Program-made: the position numbers and the translations under genes
Shown: piece by piece, positions 1 to 8,701 of the stretch
How positions within the stretch are numbered: the first letter of the stretch is position 1
Layout of the letters: the number at the start of each line of letters is the position of its first letter
Assembly: GCA_036489565.1 (NCBI GenBank)
Contig: DASXFN010000060.1
Span: forward strand, 1-64,000
DNA length: 64,000 nt
DNA from: JAICKN01 sp036489565
Lineage (GTDB): Bacteria; Acidobacteriota; Terriglobia; Terriglobales; Acidobacteriaceae
Direction: 5' to 3'
The notes under the pieces: generated by a model
Seen by the model: only the letters and a program-made list of their open reading frames with translations
What the model was told of the DNA's origin: nothing
Databases searched by the model: none

Positions 1-388
1 TCGTGATAGCCAATTGAACCGATCCTGAACTGAACTGAAAGGTCAGAAAACCGGTACCATCGACCGCCATGGTGTACGTTCCGGAAAAAGTGCTGCTGGT
101 AACGGGAGTTCCCAACGCCAGATCATTTGTGCCATTCGTAATACCGCCTTTACCATCGGCGGTAAAAATTCCTGACTCCGCAAATTCCGGAAATCCAGTT
201 TGCGTCAGAACACCCGACAGTTGGTATGTATATTGGCCGCTCAGGCTGGCAACGGAAAAGTTGCCATGCGGAGTGAAACCCCCGTTGCCGCCCCCACCTC
301 CGCCTCCGTTGCTGCTGTTGTTGTTGGATCCACAAGCGGCGAGGAACGTAAAGCAAGCGAGCACGAGAGCGAGACGAATTGTTTTCAT
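1..388 (-). CDS. Partial secreted lipoprotein, low complexity after the lipobox
   Basis: Reading the minus strand from the ATG at 388 gives an N-terminus of the form MKTIRLALVLACFTFLAAC, a clear signal peptide with lipobox LAAC, so the mature protein should be lipid-anchored at its Cys. An Asn/Ser run and a Gly run follow as a linker, then a beta-rich segment with SLSGQYTYQLSG and FSGTYTMAVDG. Gene family not recognised; such SGxYxY segments are common in secreted acidobacterial proteins. The frame is open to the window edge, so the C-terminus is missing. About 130 residues are visible. Confidence 0.75.
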   Translation of the reverse strand, partial: MKTIRLALVLACFTFLAACGSNNNSSNGGGGGGGNGGFTPHGNFSVASLSGQYTYQLSGVLTQTGFPEFAESGIFTADGKGGITNGTNDLALGTPVTSSTFSGTYTMAVDGTGFLTFQFSSGSVQLAIT

Positions 389-647
389 GGCATTGATCTT
401 CATTGCATTGATCGCACGGTTGGGTGCGAGACTCCTTTAAAAGTGAAGAACGTCCGCTGCCACGGACCCTGCAGGGATCGGGCCTTCCCTCTTGTAACAC
501 ATCGAAAGAGGAAAAGTTTCTCCGCTTGCGGCACGAAGTTGTCAGGAATTTGTAAACGGCCATTGATCGGCCGAAAACAGTCAAAAGAACCTCACCCGCG
601 CTCCTGACTGCGCGATTTCCATGGTAAGACGAATTTTCACGTGCGTC

Positions 648-1013
648 TTATTCACGTCCTTTGAGCGTCTCGCAAGTCTGGGTCACGGCCTCGCGCTGTT
701 TGGTAGACATCGCCAGAAACTCGAAACCGTGGCGCAACCCGTCACGATATCGCACCAAAGCGCGAATTTTCATGGGGGCCGAGGCGGAAGGCAGCGTCAT
801 CTCCAGGGTCACAACTTCTCCCGGATCCAGTTGGCCGGTGAGGGTGACGCCAATTCCGTCAGCGCCTACCTCGTTGGAGCGCCCCCAAAGGGAGATTGGG
901 CCTTCCGCGCGAAGGACCTGAACGGAAACACGAAGATCGAGCGGATAGCGGGTATATCTTCGCTTTGCCGCCCCCGGCTGCAACTGACTGAAAGATGGTT
1001 CGCTTTTACTCAC
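648..1013 (-). CDS. PilZ domain protein
   Basis: A 121-residue protein. An N-terminal RRYTRYPLDLRV segment (RxxxR type) is followed by a short beta-barrel with SNEVGADGIGVTL, matching the PilZ signature RxxxR...D/NxSxxG. PilZ domains usually bind cyclic di-GMP and change motility, adhesion or polysaccharide output; the ligand here is inferred, and the second motif is imperfect. The start is GTG, since no ATG lies in frame near the N-terminus. A 7-bp inverted repeat (625-631/644-650) overlaps the stop codon. It stands alone between the lipoprotein and the divergent kinase; a second PilZ gene lies at 37.3 kb. Confidence 0.8.
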   Translation of the reverse strand: MSKSEPSFSQLQPGAAKRRYTRYPLDLRVSVQVLRAEGPISLWGRSNEVGADGIGVTLTGQLDPGEVVTLEMTLPSASAPMKIRALVRYRDGLRHGFEFLAMSTKQREAVTQTCETLKGRE

Positions 1014-1209
1014 CGTGCTCTTTTCAAAAGGACTTGCCTACCAATGAATCCTTGCCGAACCAGCCGCCGTTTGCAACTGAATTCTGCCGTGAGTGGCCAA
1101 TAGTGTGCTCGAAACGGCACGCTTAGTTAAGCTTCGACTTCAGGCGGTTTTGAGAAGCGCACCACCAGCGTTACCGCCAGTGGTACGCTGTTTCTGGCGG
1201 ATTCACGCG

Positions 1210-2481
1210 ATGGATAAAGGTGAAGGCATTCGCATCAAGTTAAGTTGGCTGGATATTTTCTGGCTGGTGTTTCTGGCTGGACTGGCCGTCATCCCTCCTG
1301 TGCATGAAATCCATAAGCAACTCACGCTGCTGGCATTTGCCGTGGTGCAACTGCTGGAGGGCAGCATGGTTGATCGCTGGCCGAAATTCGGCAGCAGCCT
1401 TTCGGTTTTGCTCAAGATACTTCTCGCCACGGTTCTCATCAATCACACCGGCGAAGAAACCGCCATCAACAGCGACTACTTCCCTATTTATTTCGTACCG
1501 GTCGCCACAGCGGCCGCTTACTTTGACACCTGGGCGACCCTGGGATGGACGCTGCTGGCCTCTGCCGCCTATTGCTCCTACCTCTACCCAGCGGCTCAGG
1601 AATATTATTTGACGCCGCAAAGCCTGGGGATGCTGGCGCTGCGCGTGCTGTTTTTCTTTCTGCTGGCCATGATCGTGAACCGCTTCGCGGTGGAGAACCG
1701 CAAGCATACGCAGCAACTCGCCCACGCGAACCTTCAACTTGCGCAGGCGCAGGACCAAGCCCGCCGCTCGGAGCGGTTGGCAGCTCTCGGCCAGCTTTCC
1801 GCGGGACTGGCCCATGAAATTCGCAATCCCCTGGGAGTGATTAAAGGCTCAGCGGAGATGCTGAACCAGAAGTTGGACACTACGAACCCACTCGCCAGTG
1901 AGTTGGCTGGATATATTTCCACCGAAGTAAATCGCTTGAGCGTGCTGGTCACGCGTTTTTTAAACTTCGCGCGGCCGCTCCGCGCTGAAACCGCCCCACA
2001 GAACATCACACTATTATTGGACCACGCTCTGGAGTCCGTGGCCAGCCAGTGGCAAGGCGGGAATATCCAAGTGCAGAAAGATTACCGCCCAAACCTGCCT
2101 CCAGTGCCGCTCGATGAAGGCTTATTCGAGCAGGCATTTGTGAATCTCATTCAGAACGCATATGAAGCTATGGGGCCTTCCGGGGGAATTCTGCACTTGC
2201 AAGTATCCTGCGCGGAACAAAACGATGTTCCCGGGGTTGAAGTTAAAATCAAAGACTCGGGCCCGGGAATCCTTGCCGAGCAGCGTGAGCACATTTTCAA
2301 TCCATTTGTTACGACAAAAGCGTCGGGAGTCGGGTTAGGATTGTCCATCGTTTCGCAAATCATGGATGAGCATCGCGGCTCGATCCACGCAGAAAGTAAG
2401 CCGGGAGAAGGTGCGTGCTTTGCCGTGTTTTTCCCGACAGCGGCCAGCCCCACAAAAATGGAGAAAGTGTCCGTCTCCTGA
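1210..2481 (+). CDS. Membrane sensor histidine kinase, NtrB/PAS-less type
   Basis: About 423 residues. Five or six hydrophobic segments fill roughly the first 165 residues, followed by a Gln-rich coiled linker, a HisKA domain with phosphoacceptor H202 in LAHEIRNPLG, and an HATPase_c domain with N box (NLIQNAYEA), G1 (DSGPGI) and G2 (GVGLGLSI). It autophosphorylates and should pass phosphate to the regulator encoded 3 bases downstream. I chose the ATG at 1210 because hydrophobic sequence follows at once; an in-frame GTG at 1093 would add 39 residues of atypical sequence. The stimulus is unknown; no extracytoplasmic sensor domain of any size is visible. Confidence 0.85.
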   Translation: MDKGEGIRIKLSWLDIFWLVFLAGLAVIPPVHEIHKQLTLLAFAVVQLLEGSMVDRWPKFGSSLSVLLKILLATVLINHTGEETAINSDYFPIYFVPVATAAAYFDTWATLGWTLLASAAYCSYLYPAAQEYYLTPQSLGMLALRVLFFFLLAMIVNRFAVENRKHTQQLAHANLQLAQAQDQARRSERLAALGQLSAGLAHEIRNPLGVIKGSAEMLNQKLDTTNPLASELAGYISTEVNRLSVLVTRFLNFARPLRAETAPQNITLLLDHALESVASQWQGGNIQVQKDYRPNLPPVPLDEGLFEQAFVNLIQNAYEAMGPSGGILHLQVSCAEQNDVPGVEVKIKDSGPGILAEQREHIFNPFVTTKASGVGLGLSIVSQIMDEHRGSIHAESKPGEGACFAVFFPTAASPTKMEKVSVS

Positions 2482-2484
2482 TCC

Positions 2485-3864
2485 ATGCCCACCATTCTGA
2501 TTGTCGAAGATGAAGCTAAAATGCGGCGCCTGCTGGAACTTGATTTGGCGGATGCCGGGCTGCAAACCGTCTCCGCGCCCGACGCGGAAACGGGATTAAA
2601 GCTCTTCCGCGAAAATGCTGTTGACCTGATCGTCACAGACCTGAAGCTTCCCGGCATGAGCGGGCTGAATTTTCTGCAAGCGGTAAAAAACACCAACACT
2701 GCCGTACCCGTGATAGTAATGACAGCCTTCGGCACCGTCGAAACTGCCGTCGAGGCCATGAAGGCCGGCGCAAGCGACTACGTCCTCAAGCCATTTTCTC
2801 TGGCGGAGCTGCGCATGATAGTGCAAAAAGAGTTGGACGTGCACCGCTTGCGCGAAGAGAACCGGTCTTTGCGCGAGGCGTTGGGGAAACGCTACGAGCA
2901 TCCGAACATCGTCGCCCGCAGCGCGAAGATGCAGGAAGTCCTGGCAATGGCGGAGCGCGTGGCGGCCACCAATTCCACCGTGCTGCTCGGCGGCGAAAGC
3001 GGCGTAGGGAAAGATTTGATCGCGCGCGCCATCCACGAAAAGTCGCGACGTTCCTCGGGTCCATTCATCAAGATCAACAGCACCGCCATCCCTGAAAATC
3101 TGCTCGAGAGCGAACTCTTCGGATACGAAAAGGGCGCATTTACCGGAGCTACAACCAGCAAGCCCGGCAAATTCGAACTCGCCGATAAGGGCACTTTATT
3201 TCTGGACGAGATCGGCGACGTGCCTCCGGCCACTCAAGTAAAGCTGCTGCGCGTTTTGCAGGAGCGCGAATTTGAACGGCTGGGCGGAACGAAGACGATC
3301 AAAGTAGATGTGCGCCTGGTGGCGGCAACCAATCGCGACCTGCGCGCCGCGCTCGAAGAAGGCAGCTTTCGCGAAGATCTTTACTATCGCTTGAACGTCG
3401 TGCCCATTGATATTGCCCCACTTCGCGAGCACAAGGAAGACATCCCGGAACTGGTGAATTTATTTATCTCGCGCTTTGCCGGCGAATCAGGAAACCACGA
3501 ATCCAGAAAAAAGATCAGCGCTCTCGCCCCCAACGCTATGCCTATCTTGATGGCCCACCATTGGCCGGGAAATGTTCGCGAGTTGCAAAACGTGATTGAA
3601 CGCGCCTGCGCCCTGGCCACAGGACCGGAGTTGACCGCAGCGGACATCCGGCTCGATTCGCGCTCCAGGCCCGTCGAGTATTCCAACGGATTTCTCCCGG
3701 AAGGCCACACTCTTGAGCAATGGGAAGATGAAATGATCCGCGAAGCTCTGCGCCGCGCAAATGGAAACAAGAGTCAGGCTGCGCGTCTGCTTGGGCTTTC
3801 GCGCAATGCCCTGCGCTATCGCCTATCGAAGATCGGCATTGCGGATGACGGGGAAAAAGAATGA
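2485..3864 (+). CDS. Sigma-54-dependent response regulator, NtrC family
   Basis: 459 residues with three domains: a receiver (1-120) with phosphoacceptor D52 in VTDLKLPG, a sigma-54 AAA+ domain with Walker A GGESGVGKD near 169, an intact GAFTGA loop at about 217-222, Walker B FLDEIGD and the arginine-bearing RLNV...PLRE segment, and a C-terminal Fis-type HTH (NKSQAARLLGLSRNALRYRL). It activates sigma-54 promoters once phosphorylated, almost certainly by the kinase 3 bases upstream. The gap is too short for a separate promoter, so the two form an operon. Targets cannot be told from the window. It serves as an internal comparison for the degenerate paralogue at 10.3 kb. Confidence 0.93.
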   Translation: MPTILIVEDEAKMRRLLELDLADAGLQTVSAPDAETGLKLFRENAVDLIVTDLKLPGMSGLNFLQAVKNTNTAVPVIVMTAFGTVETAVEAMKAGASDYVLKPFSLAELRMIVQKELDVHRLREENRSLREALGKRYEHPNIVARSAKMQEVLAMAERVAATNSTVLLGGESGVGKDLIARAIHEKSRRSSGPFIKINSTAIPENLLESELFGYEKGAFTGATTSKPGKFELADKGTLFLDEIGDVPPATQVKLLRVLQEREFERLGGTKTIKVDVRLVAATNRDLRAALEEGSFREDLYYRLNVVPIDIAPLREHKEDIPELVNLFISRFAGESGNHESRKKISALAPNAMPILMAHHWPGNVRELQNVIERACALATGPELTAADIRLDSRSRPVEYSNGFLPEGHTLEQWEDEMIREALRRANGNKSQAARLLGLSRNALRYRLSKIGIADDGEKE

Positions 3865-3908
3865 CCCTCTTATTGCTTCGGGCCAAAATCAATCCTCGGG
3901 CGCATACA

Positions 3909-4811
3909 CTATTTTTGGACTGCCTCAACGCCCGCCAGGAACTTTCTCATGGCAAGCGCAACTTCTTCCAGATGGGTTTCCAGCGCAAAGTGCCCCGTGT
4001 CTAGAAATTCAACCATGGCATCCGGAATGTCCCGGCGAAAAGCTTCCGCGCCTGCGGGAATGAAATATGGATCATGCTTTCCCCAAATCGCAAACAGCGG
4101 AGGCTTCCACTTCCTGAAATATTCCTGGAAGGCCGGATAGAGCTTTACGTTATTTGCGTAGTCGAGGAACAGGTCCAGTTGAATGTCCACGTTCCCAGGA
4201 CGCGCCAGCAAAGCCGCATCGAGCGTATAGCTCTCGGGAGCAATCAACTCGGGATTCGCAATACCCGTTGAATATTCATGGCGCATTCCTTCCAGATTCA
4301 GGACCTGGCGAATGGCGTCACGATTCTCCTGTGTCGGCTCGCGCCAATAACGCTGAATCGGGGCCCACGCGCCTCCCAAGCCTTCCTCATAGGCATTTCC
4401 ATTTTGTGACACGATAGCTGTCACTCGTTCGGGCCGCGCCATCGCCAGCCGAAAGCCCGTGGGCGCGCCGTAATCAAAAACATAAAGCGCGTACCGTTTC
4501 AAGTTGAGCGCATCGATGAAGGCGGCAATGCTCTTCGCTAAAGCATCGAACGTATATTTGTATTGGCGCGCGGCGGGGACTTCGGTGAATCCGAACCCCG
4601 GAAGATCAGGCGCAATCACCCGATAGCGGTCAGCCAGCCGCGGAATCAGATGACGATACTGAAACGATGACGTTGGGAAGCCATGCAATAGAAGCACAAC
4701 AGGAGCGTCCTTCGCTCCGGCTTCCCGATAAAAGATTTTGAGACCGTCAGATTCAATGCGATGAATAGATGTGTGAGGTATGCGCGGATTATCAGTCGAG
4801 TTGGGAGCCAT
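3909..4811 (-). CDS. Alpha/beta hydrolase, haloalkane dehalogenase/epoxide hydrolase-like
   Basis: About 300 residues with the HGFPTSSFQYRHL oxyanion region and a C-terminal GHFALE motif carrying the catalytic His. The nucleophile position reads YVFDYGAP, so the elbow residue is Asp, as in haloalkane dehalogenases and epoxide hydrolases rather than Ser esterases. The third acid is probably in WGKHDPYF. The start is the ATG at 4811, which follows a GGGGAGG ribosome site; a longer frame begins at 4838. The gene stands convergent to the NtrC regulator. Substrate cannot be predicted from sequence alone. Confidence 0.82.
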   Translation of the reverse strand: MAPNSTDNPRIPHTSIHRIESDGLKIFYREAGAKDAPVVLLLHGFPTSSFQYRHLIPRLADRYRVIAPDLPGFGFTEVPAARQYKYTFDALAKSIAAFIDALNLKRYALYVFDYGAPTGFRLAMARPERVTAIVSQNGNAYEEGLGGAWAPIQRYWREPTQENRDAIRQVLNLEGMRHEYSTGIANPELIAPESYTLDAALLARPGNVDIQLDLFLDYANNVKLYPAFQEYFRKWKPPLFAIWGKHDPYFIPAGAEAFRRDIPDAMVEFLDTGHFALETHLEEVALAMRKFLAGVEAVQK

Positions 4812-4960
4812 GGATGACCTCCCCGAATATGGGTTCAAGCCGCTAATTTGGCGGCAGACAAAGTGAGTTCAGTCCTTCCGCCATATCGGATGCGTAAGAA
4901 TGGCATCGCGAATTACCCCAGTGCCGCGCGAAACGATCCAATACGAAAGTCTGGATGAAC

Positions 4961-5566
4961 TCAGGCCCGTGCCAGCCGCCCACGCACGGAATTCCCGACA
5001 GCGTTGCTGGAAGAGAAGCTGGAGTGCCTTCTAACCCGCCTTCCGGTCTTTGCTCCGCAGAATTTCAGAGTGAGTAAGTGAACTCCCCTGTCTGCTAGCC
5101 GGCCCTTGGTACGCCGGAGGCTGGATTCCGGAGACGAAGTAGGCGTGCGGTTGCCTGTCACGGGATTTCGCGCCGTCTCAGATCCAAAGAACGTGCCGCC
5201 GGCCAAAAGCGTATCAATTGCTCGAATCAAGTCCCGCGCGGCTTGCGACTTAAGGACAACACCCTGCGCCGCTACCTCCCGAGCCTCGGCATGGAGCCTT
5301 GCCGAGTCGTGCATGGTGAATATTAAAATGCGGATTCCGAGATCCAGGGCTGCGATTTTGGACGCCGCTTCCAGACCGCTCATCTTCGGCATAGTGATGT
5401 CGAGAATAATGACATCCGGCTTCTGCTTCTTTGCTGCCTCAATTGCTTCTTCCCCGTTTTCAACCTCGCCGCAAATTTTCCATTCGGGCCGTGACCTTGT
5501 AATCAGAGTGCGAATACCCTCGCGCACAATTTCATGATCGTCTGCAATTAAGATTCGCACTGACAT
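4961..5566 (-). CDS. NarL-type receiver protein lacking its HTH
   Basis: The first ~125 residues are a full NarL-like receiver: ADDHEIVREGI at the start, phosphoacceptor Asp in DVIILDITMPKMSG, and the conserved Lys near VLKSQAARDL. The output domain is missing. After GGTFFGS the frame runs into about 70 Arg/Ser-rich residues without a LuxR-type HTH, and I found no HTH in the other two frames. It is either a single-domain receiver or a decayed regulator. The kinase gene ends 71 bases upstream on the same strand, so the two are probably one operon. Confidence 0.75.
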   Translation of the reverse strand: MSVRILIADDHEIVREGIRTLITRSRPEWKICGEVENGEEAIEAAKKQKPDVIILDITMPKMSGLEAASKIAALDLGIRILIFTMHDSARLHAEAREVAAQGVVLKSQAARDLIRAIDTLLAGGTFFGSETARNPVTGNRTPTSSPESSLRRTKGRLADRGVHLLTLKFCGAKTGRRVRRHSSFSSSNAVGNSVRGRLARA

Positions 5567-5637
5567 GTCATTCCCCTGTTTCTATACCACGGTCGCCGCG
5601 AAATGCAGATGCCATTCGCGCGCAAACCCTCACCGCA

Positions 5638-7440
5638 TCACTTTGTTGGAATTGTTGCAACCACGCGGGTGCCGGTTCCGTTCGATATAAGTTCCAGCTT
5701 CCCTCCCAGTTGCCGCATGCGCTCATTCATGCCTCGTACCCCAACCCCAATGGCGCCCATCCAGTCTGAGCTGGCCTGTTCCAAAACTGCGGGGTTGATG
5801 CCCTTGCCTTTATCTTCAATCTCCAGAATGCAACTGCCGTCCTTCTTCCACAGGCGCACATGCGCCACCGGGCTCTCCGAGTGCCGGTGAACATTGGTGA
5901 GGCTTTCCTGAAGAATCCGGAATAACGCCAATTCACCATCCCGCTCGATGCGCCCGAAGTCTGTTCTGACTTCCAATGTGGTTGCAATGCCACTGCGTGA
6001 AGAAAATCCGTCTAAATACCATGGGATGGCAGATTTCAGGCCCATCTCCTCCAGCATGGGGGGATACAGCAAATAGGAGACCGTCCGAACCTCTTTGATC
6101 GAATCCTCTGCCAGGCGAACGCACTCAGCAATATCTTTGGAAACCTCGCTGCCGCTTTCTCCCAGCGAGCCGGCAACCGATTCCAGTTTCATCTTTAGCA
6201 CAGCAAGATATTGCCCCAGGCTGTCATGTAGATCTCTTCCAATACGCTTTCGTTCTTCGTCCTGGGTCCGCAGCAGGTGCAGTGAAAGTTGACGCAACGA
6301 CCGCTCCGAAAGGTGTAATTGTTCCTGCGCTTCTCTGCGTTCCGCAACCTCCTTTTTCAACTCGTTCTGTACTTTGATTCTTTCCGTAAAGTCCCTGGTG
6401 ACTTTAGCAAACCCGATCAGCTTTCCGGTCCCGTCTTTCAGCGCGGTGATAATCACATTCGCCCAGAACCGTGAACCATCCTTGCGCAGGCGCCATCCTT
6501 CGTCCTCAAATCTGCCTTCTTTTTCCGCGATCACCAGCTCCCATGCTGGTTTGCCATTCAGCAGGTCTTCTTCCGTATAAAACGTGGAAAAATGCTTTCC
6601 GATGATTTCCTCGGCCTTATACCCCTTGATGCGTTCCGCGCCGATGTTCCAGGTGCTGACGTTGCCCTGCGCGTCCAGCATGAAAATTGCATAGTCCTGC
6701 ACCGATTCCACCACCAGGCGAAAGCGTGCTTCGCTCTCCCGCAACGCCAACTCTCGCTCCAGGAGATCTGTTTTCTGCTGCAGCTCTGCGATGCTTCGCA
6801 GTCGCTCATCTTCGCTGCTGATGGTCAAAAAACTCTCGTTCGGAAAGACTCCGGAATGTTCCTTGCACATTTTAAGGAAGGGCTCCAGGTGCCCATCATC
6901 TTCAAAACCGTTCGTCGGATACGCGCACAATAACGAAAAAGAATACTCTGTGGCCAACTCGTTCCAAAGCTGCTCGACTCGGATCGCTTCCCTGGACTTG
7001 CCTTGCTTCCAAAGCAGCGCAACCAACTCCCCGAAAATCGCTATTTTGCAATCTTGTCCCTGCACGGCATGTTTAGCCTGCTTCAACACCGTGCTGATAG
7101 TGTCTTTGAAGCGAACTTCATCCAGCGCGCCGTCTATCATGAACTTCGATAAAGTCGTCTGCGCATCGAGAGCAAGGTATCGGCCCTGCATGGCCGCCTT
7201 GGCTGTGTCGACCCCGTGCGCCTGGAGCTGTCGTTCCAGTTCGTCGCGGTGAGCACGAGTGGCCGCGATAATAGCAACATCGCCGGCGGCCAACGCGCCG
7301 CCTACAAAGCGGCACAAAACGTCCATCAAAAACTTGTCATGCGTGTACAGCTGGACCGCGTGCCCGGCCCATCTGTGATCGGGAATATGAGCTAGGCTTG
7401 TAATCGTCCCAGCTTCAGGAAGGATTTTTGCTACAGACAT
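5638..7440 (-). CDS. MEDS-PAS hybrid sensor kinase, HisKA_3 type
   Basis: 600 residues. Order: an N-terminal MEDS/DcmR-like sensory domain (about 25-190, starting HAVQLYTHDKFLMDVL), a coiled segment, a PAS domain with its PAC (FRLVVESVQDYAIFMLD...GFAKVTRDFTERI), then HisKA_3 with phosphoacceptor His in RIGRDLHDSLGQ and an HATPase_c of the NarX type ending in GVRGMNERMRQLGG. No membrane segments are visible, so it is a soluble sensor. MEDS domains occur in DcmR and MEDS-PAS kinases; their ligand is unclear. The partner is the receiver just downstream. ATG 7440 is preferred to a TTG at 7467. Confidence 0.88.
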   Translation of the reverse strand: MSVAKILPEAGTITSLAHIPDHRWAGHAVQLYTHDKFLMDVLCRFVGGALAAGDVAIIAATRAHRDELERQLQAHGVDTAKAAMQGRYLALDAQTTLSKFMIDGALDEVRFKDTISTVLKQAKHAVQGQDCKIAIFGELVALLWKQGKSREAIRVEQLWNELATEYSFSLLCAYPTNGFEDDGHLEPFLKMCKEHSGVFPNESFLTISSEDERLRSIAELQQKTDLLERELALRESEARFRLVVESVQDYAIFMLDAQGNVSTWNIGAERIKGYKAEEIIGKHFSTFYTEEDLLNGKPAWELVIAEKEGRFEDEGWRLRKDGSRFWANVIITALKDGTGKLIGFAKVTRDFTERIKVQNELKKEVAERREAQEQLHLSERSLRQLSLHLLRTQDEERKRIGRDLHDSLGQYLAVLKMKLESVAGSLGESGSEVSKDIAECVRLAEDSIKEVRTVSYLLYPPMLEEMGLKSAIPWYLDGFSSRSGIATTLEVRTDFGRIERDGELALFRILQESLTNVHRHSESPVAHVRLWKKDGSCILEIEDKGKGINPAVLEQASSDWMGAIGVGVRGMNERMRQLGGKLELISNGTGTRVVATIPTK

Positions 7441-7784
7441 TCGTTTCTCTGAAGAAATATAAGCCAATTATCTGGATTTACCAGTGAATAGTCTATACAG
7501 GAATATCCGTATAAAAGCGGTGTGCAAAGGGCTTTAAACAACAACAAACGTTGGCACGGCCCTGACAATTATGCTTGATTGGATGAGAACGAAGGCTTGA
7601 TCGAGGAATTAAGGCTTCCGGGGAGGATGCAGGTAGGAGGCTTTTGATTTTAGCTGACAGTGTCCAGGTAAACGAGCAGTCGCGTCGCGACATCAAGGCC
7701 GTAGATGTGGCGTTTTCACCAAGATCGTCTATCAGTATGGCTAGTAATTTGCAGCCTTGAATTATCCATTACAATCGCCAAGAC
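7441..7784. promoter_or_regulatory. Intergenic region between divergent kinase and deacetylase genes
   Basis: No gene is supported in these 344 bases. They must hold the promoters of both divergent genes. A near-palindrome at 7494-7513 (TATAC ... GTATA around GGAATATCC) lies about 55 bases upstream of the kinase start and could be an operator. I see no convincing -35/-10 pair on either strand. Confidence 0.3.
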
Positions 7785-8504
7785 ATGTGGGGATATTGGA
7801 TCGGCGGTGCCGGCGTGATTGCGGCCTCGGGTGCGGCCAGTTACCAGGCCATAGGCCCGACGGCGCAGTGGTACGGCCGAACATTTATCGGATTGCCGCG
7901 CGGCGCGAAGGAAATGGCGCTCACCTACGACGATGGGCCAAATGATCCACATACTTTTCGCCTACTCGAAGTATTGGCCAAACACGATGTGCAAGCGACG
8001 TTTTTTTTGATAGGCCGCTATGCGCGGCAGCGGCCTGACATTGTCCAGGAAATCGTGAAGTCCGGACACGCGGTTGGGAACCACACCTTTACCCATCCCG
8101 CCTTAGTGTTTCAAACTGCAAAGCAGATCAAAGGAGAACTCGAAAGTTGCGCACAAGCATTGGATGATGCCGTGGGCACTCACTCCAATTTATTTCGTCC
8201 TCCCTTTGGCGCGCGGCGTCCAATTGTTTTGCGGATTGCGCGTGAAATGGGCTTGCTTCCCGTGATGTGGAATGTCACGGGATACGACTGGAATGCGAAG
8301 TCTTCGGAGAGTATTGAGCGAAACGTCGCGCGGCAAATTCGCGGCGGTGATGTGCTTCTGCTGCACGATGGCGGACATTTGCAATTCGGGGCCGACCGGG
8401 CATTCACTGTAAAAGCAACTGACAGCATCATTGCGCGTTATAAAGATCGAGGGCGAGAGTTTGTGAAGATCCAGGCAATGATGAAATTGGCACAAAGCAC
8501 GTAG
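7785..8504 (+). CDS. Polysaccharide deacetylase (NodB homology domain)
   Basis: 239 residues with the standard CE4 motifs in order: TYDDGP (catalytic base and first metal Asp), NHTFTHP (metal His pair), RPPFGAR, and LLHDGG. It removes N- or O-acetyl groups from peptidoglycan, chitin oligomers or exopolysaccharide in a metal-dependent reaction. A short hydrophobic N-terminus (YWIGGAGVIAASGAASY) may anchor or export it. The start ATG lies close after an AT-rich stretch, and no strong ribosome site is visible. It is a single gene followed by a block of palindromic repeats. The substrate is not predictable. Confidence 0.88.
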   Translation: MWGYWIGGAGVIAASGAASYQAIGPTAQWYGRTFIGLPRGAKEMALTYDDGPNDPHTFRLLEVLAKHDVQATFFLIGRYARQRPDIVQEIVKSGHAVGNHTFTHPALVFQTAKQIKGELESCAQALDDAVGTHSNLFRPPFGARRPIVLRIAREMGLLPVMWNVTGYDWNAKSSESIERNVARQIRGGDVLLLHDGGHLQFGADRAFTVKATDSIIARYKDRGREFVKIQAMMKLAQST

Positions 8505-8514
8505 CGCCTCATCC

Positions 8515-8690
8515 CGTGTAGCGCCGGTCTTGACCCGGCGGCGATATTCATATTTGGGCTGCACCGTGCCGATATACCACGAAGAATATTTCCGGAAAGT
8601 GGCGGATTAACAATTTGGTGTATATCGGGCTGCTCGTGTAGCGCCGGACCTATGGTCCGGCGATGCCGGGTCAGAGACCCGGCGCTACAC
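8515..8690. repeat. REP-like palindromic repeat block
   Basis: Two units share CGTGTAGCGCCGG (from 8515 and from 8635). The right unit (8636-8690) is a compact double hairpin: outer arms GTGTAGC/GCTACAC enclose stem GCCGGACC/GGTCCGGC and stem GCCGGGTC/GACCCGGC. The left unit keeps only GCGCCGG...CCGGCG. It fills the gap between convergent genes and carries no frame. Confidence 0.75.
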
Positions 8691-8701
8691 ATTTTGACAC
8701 G

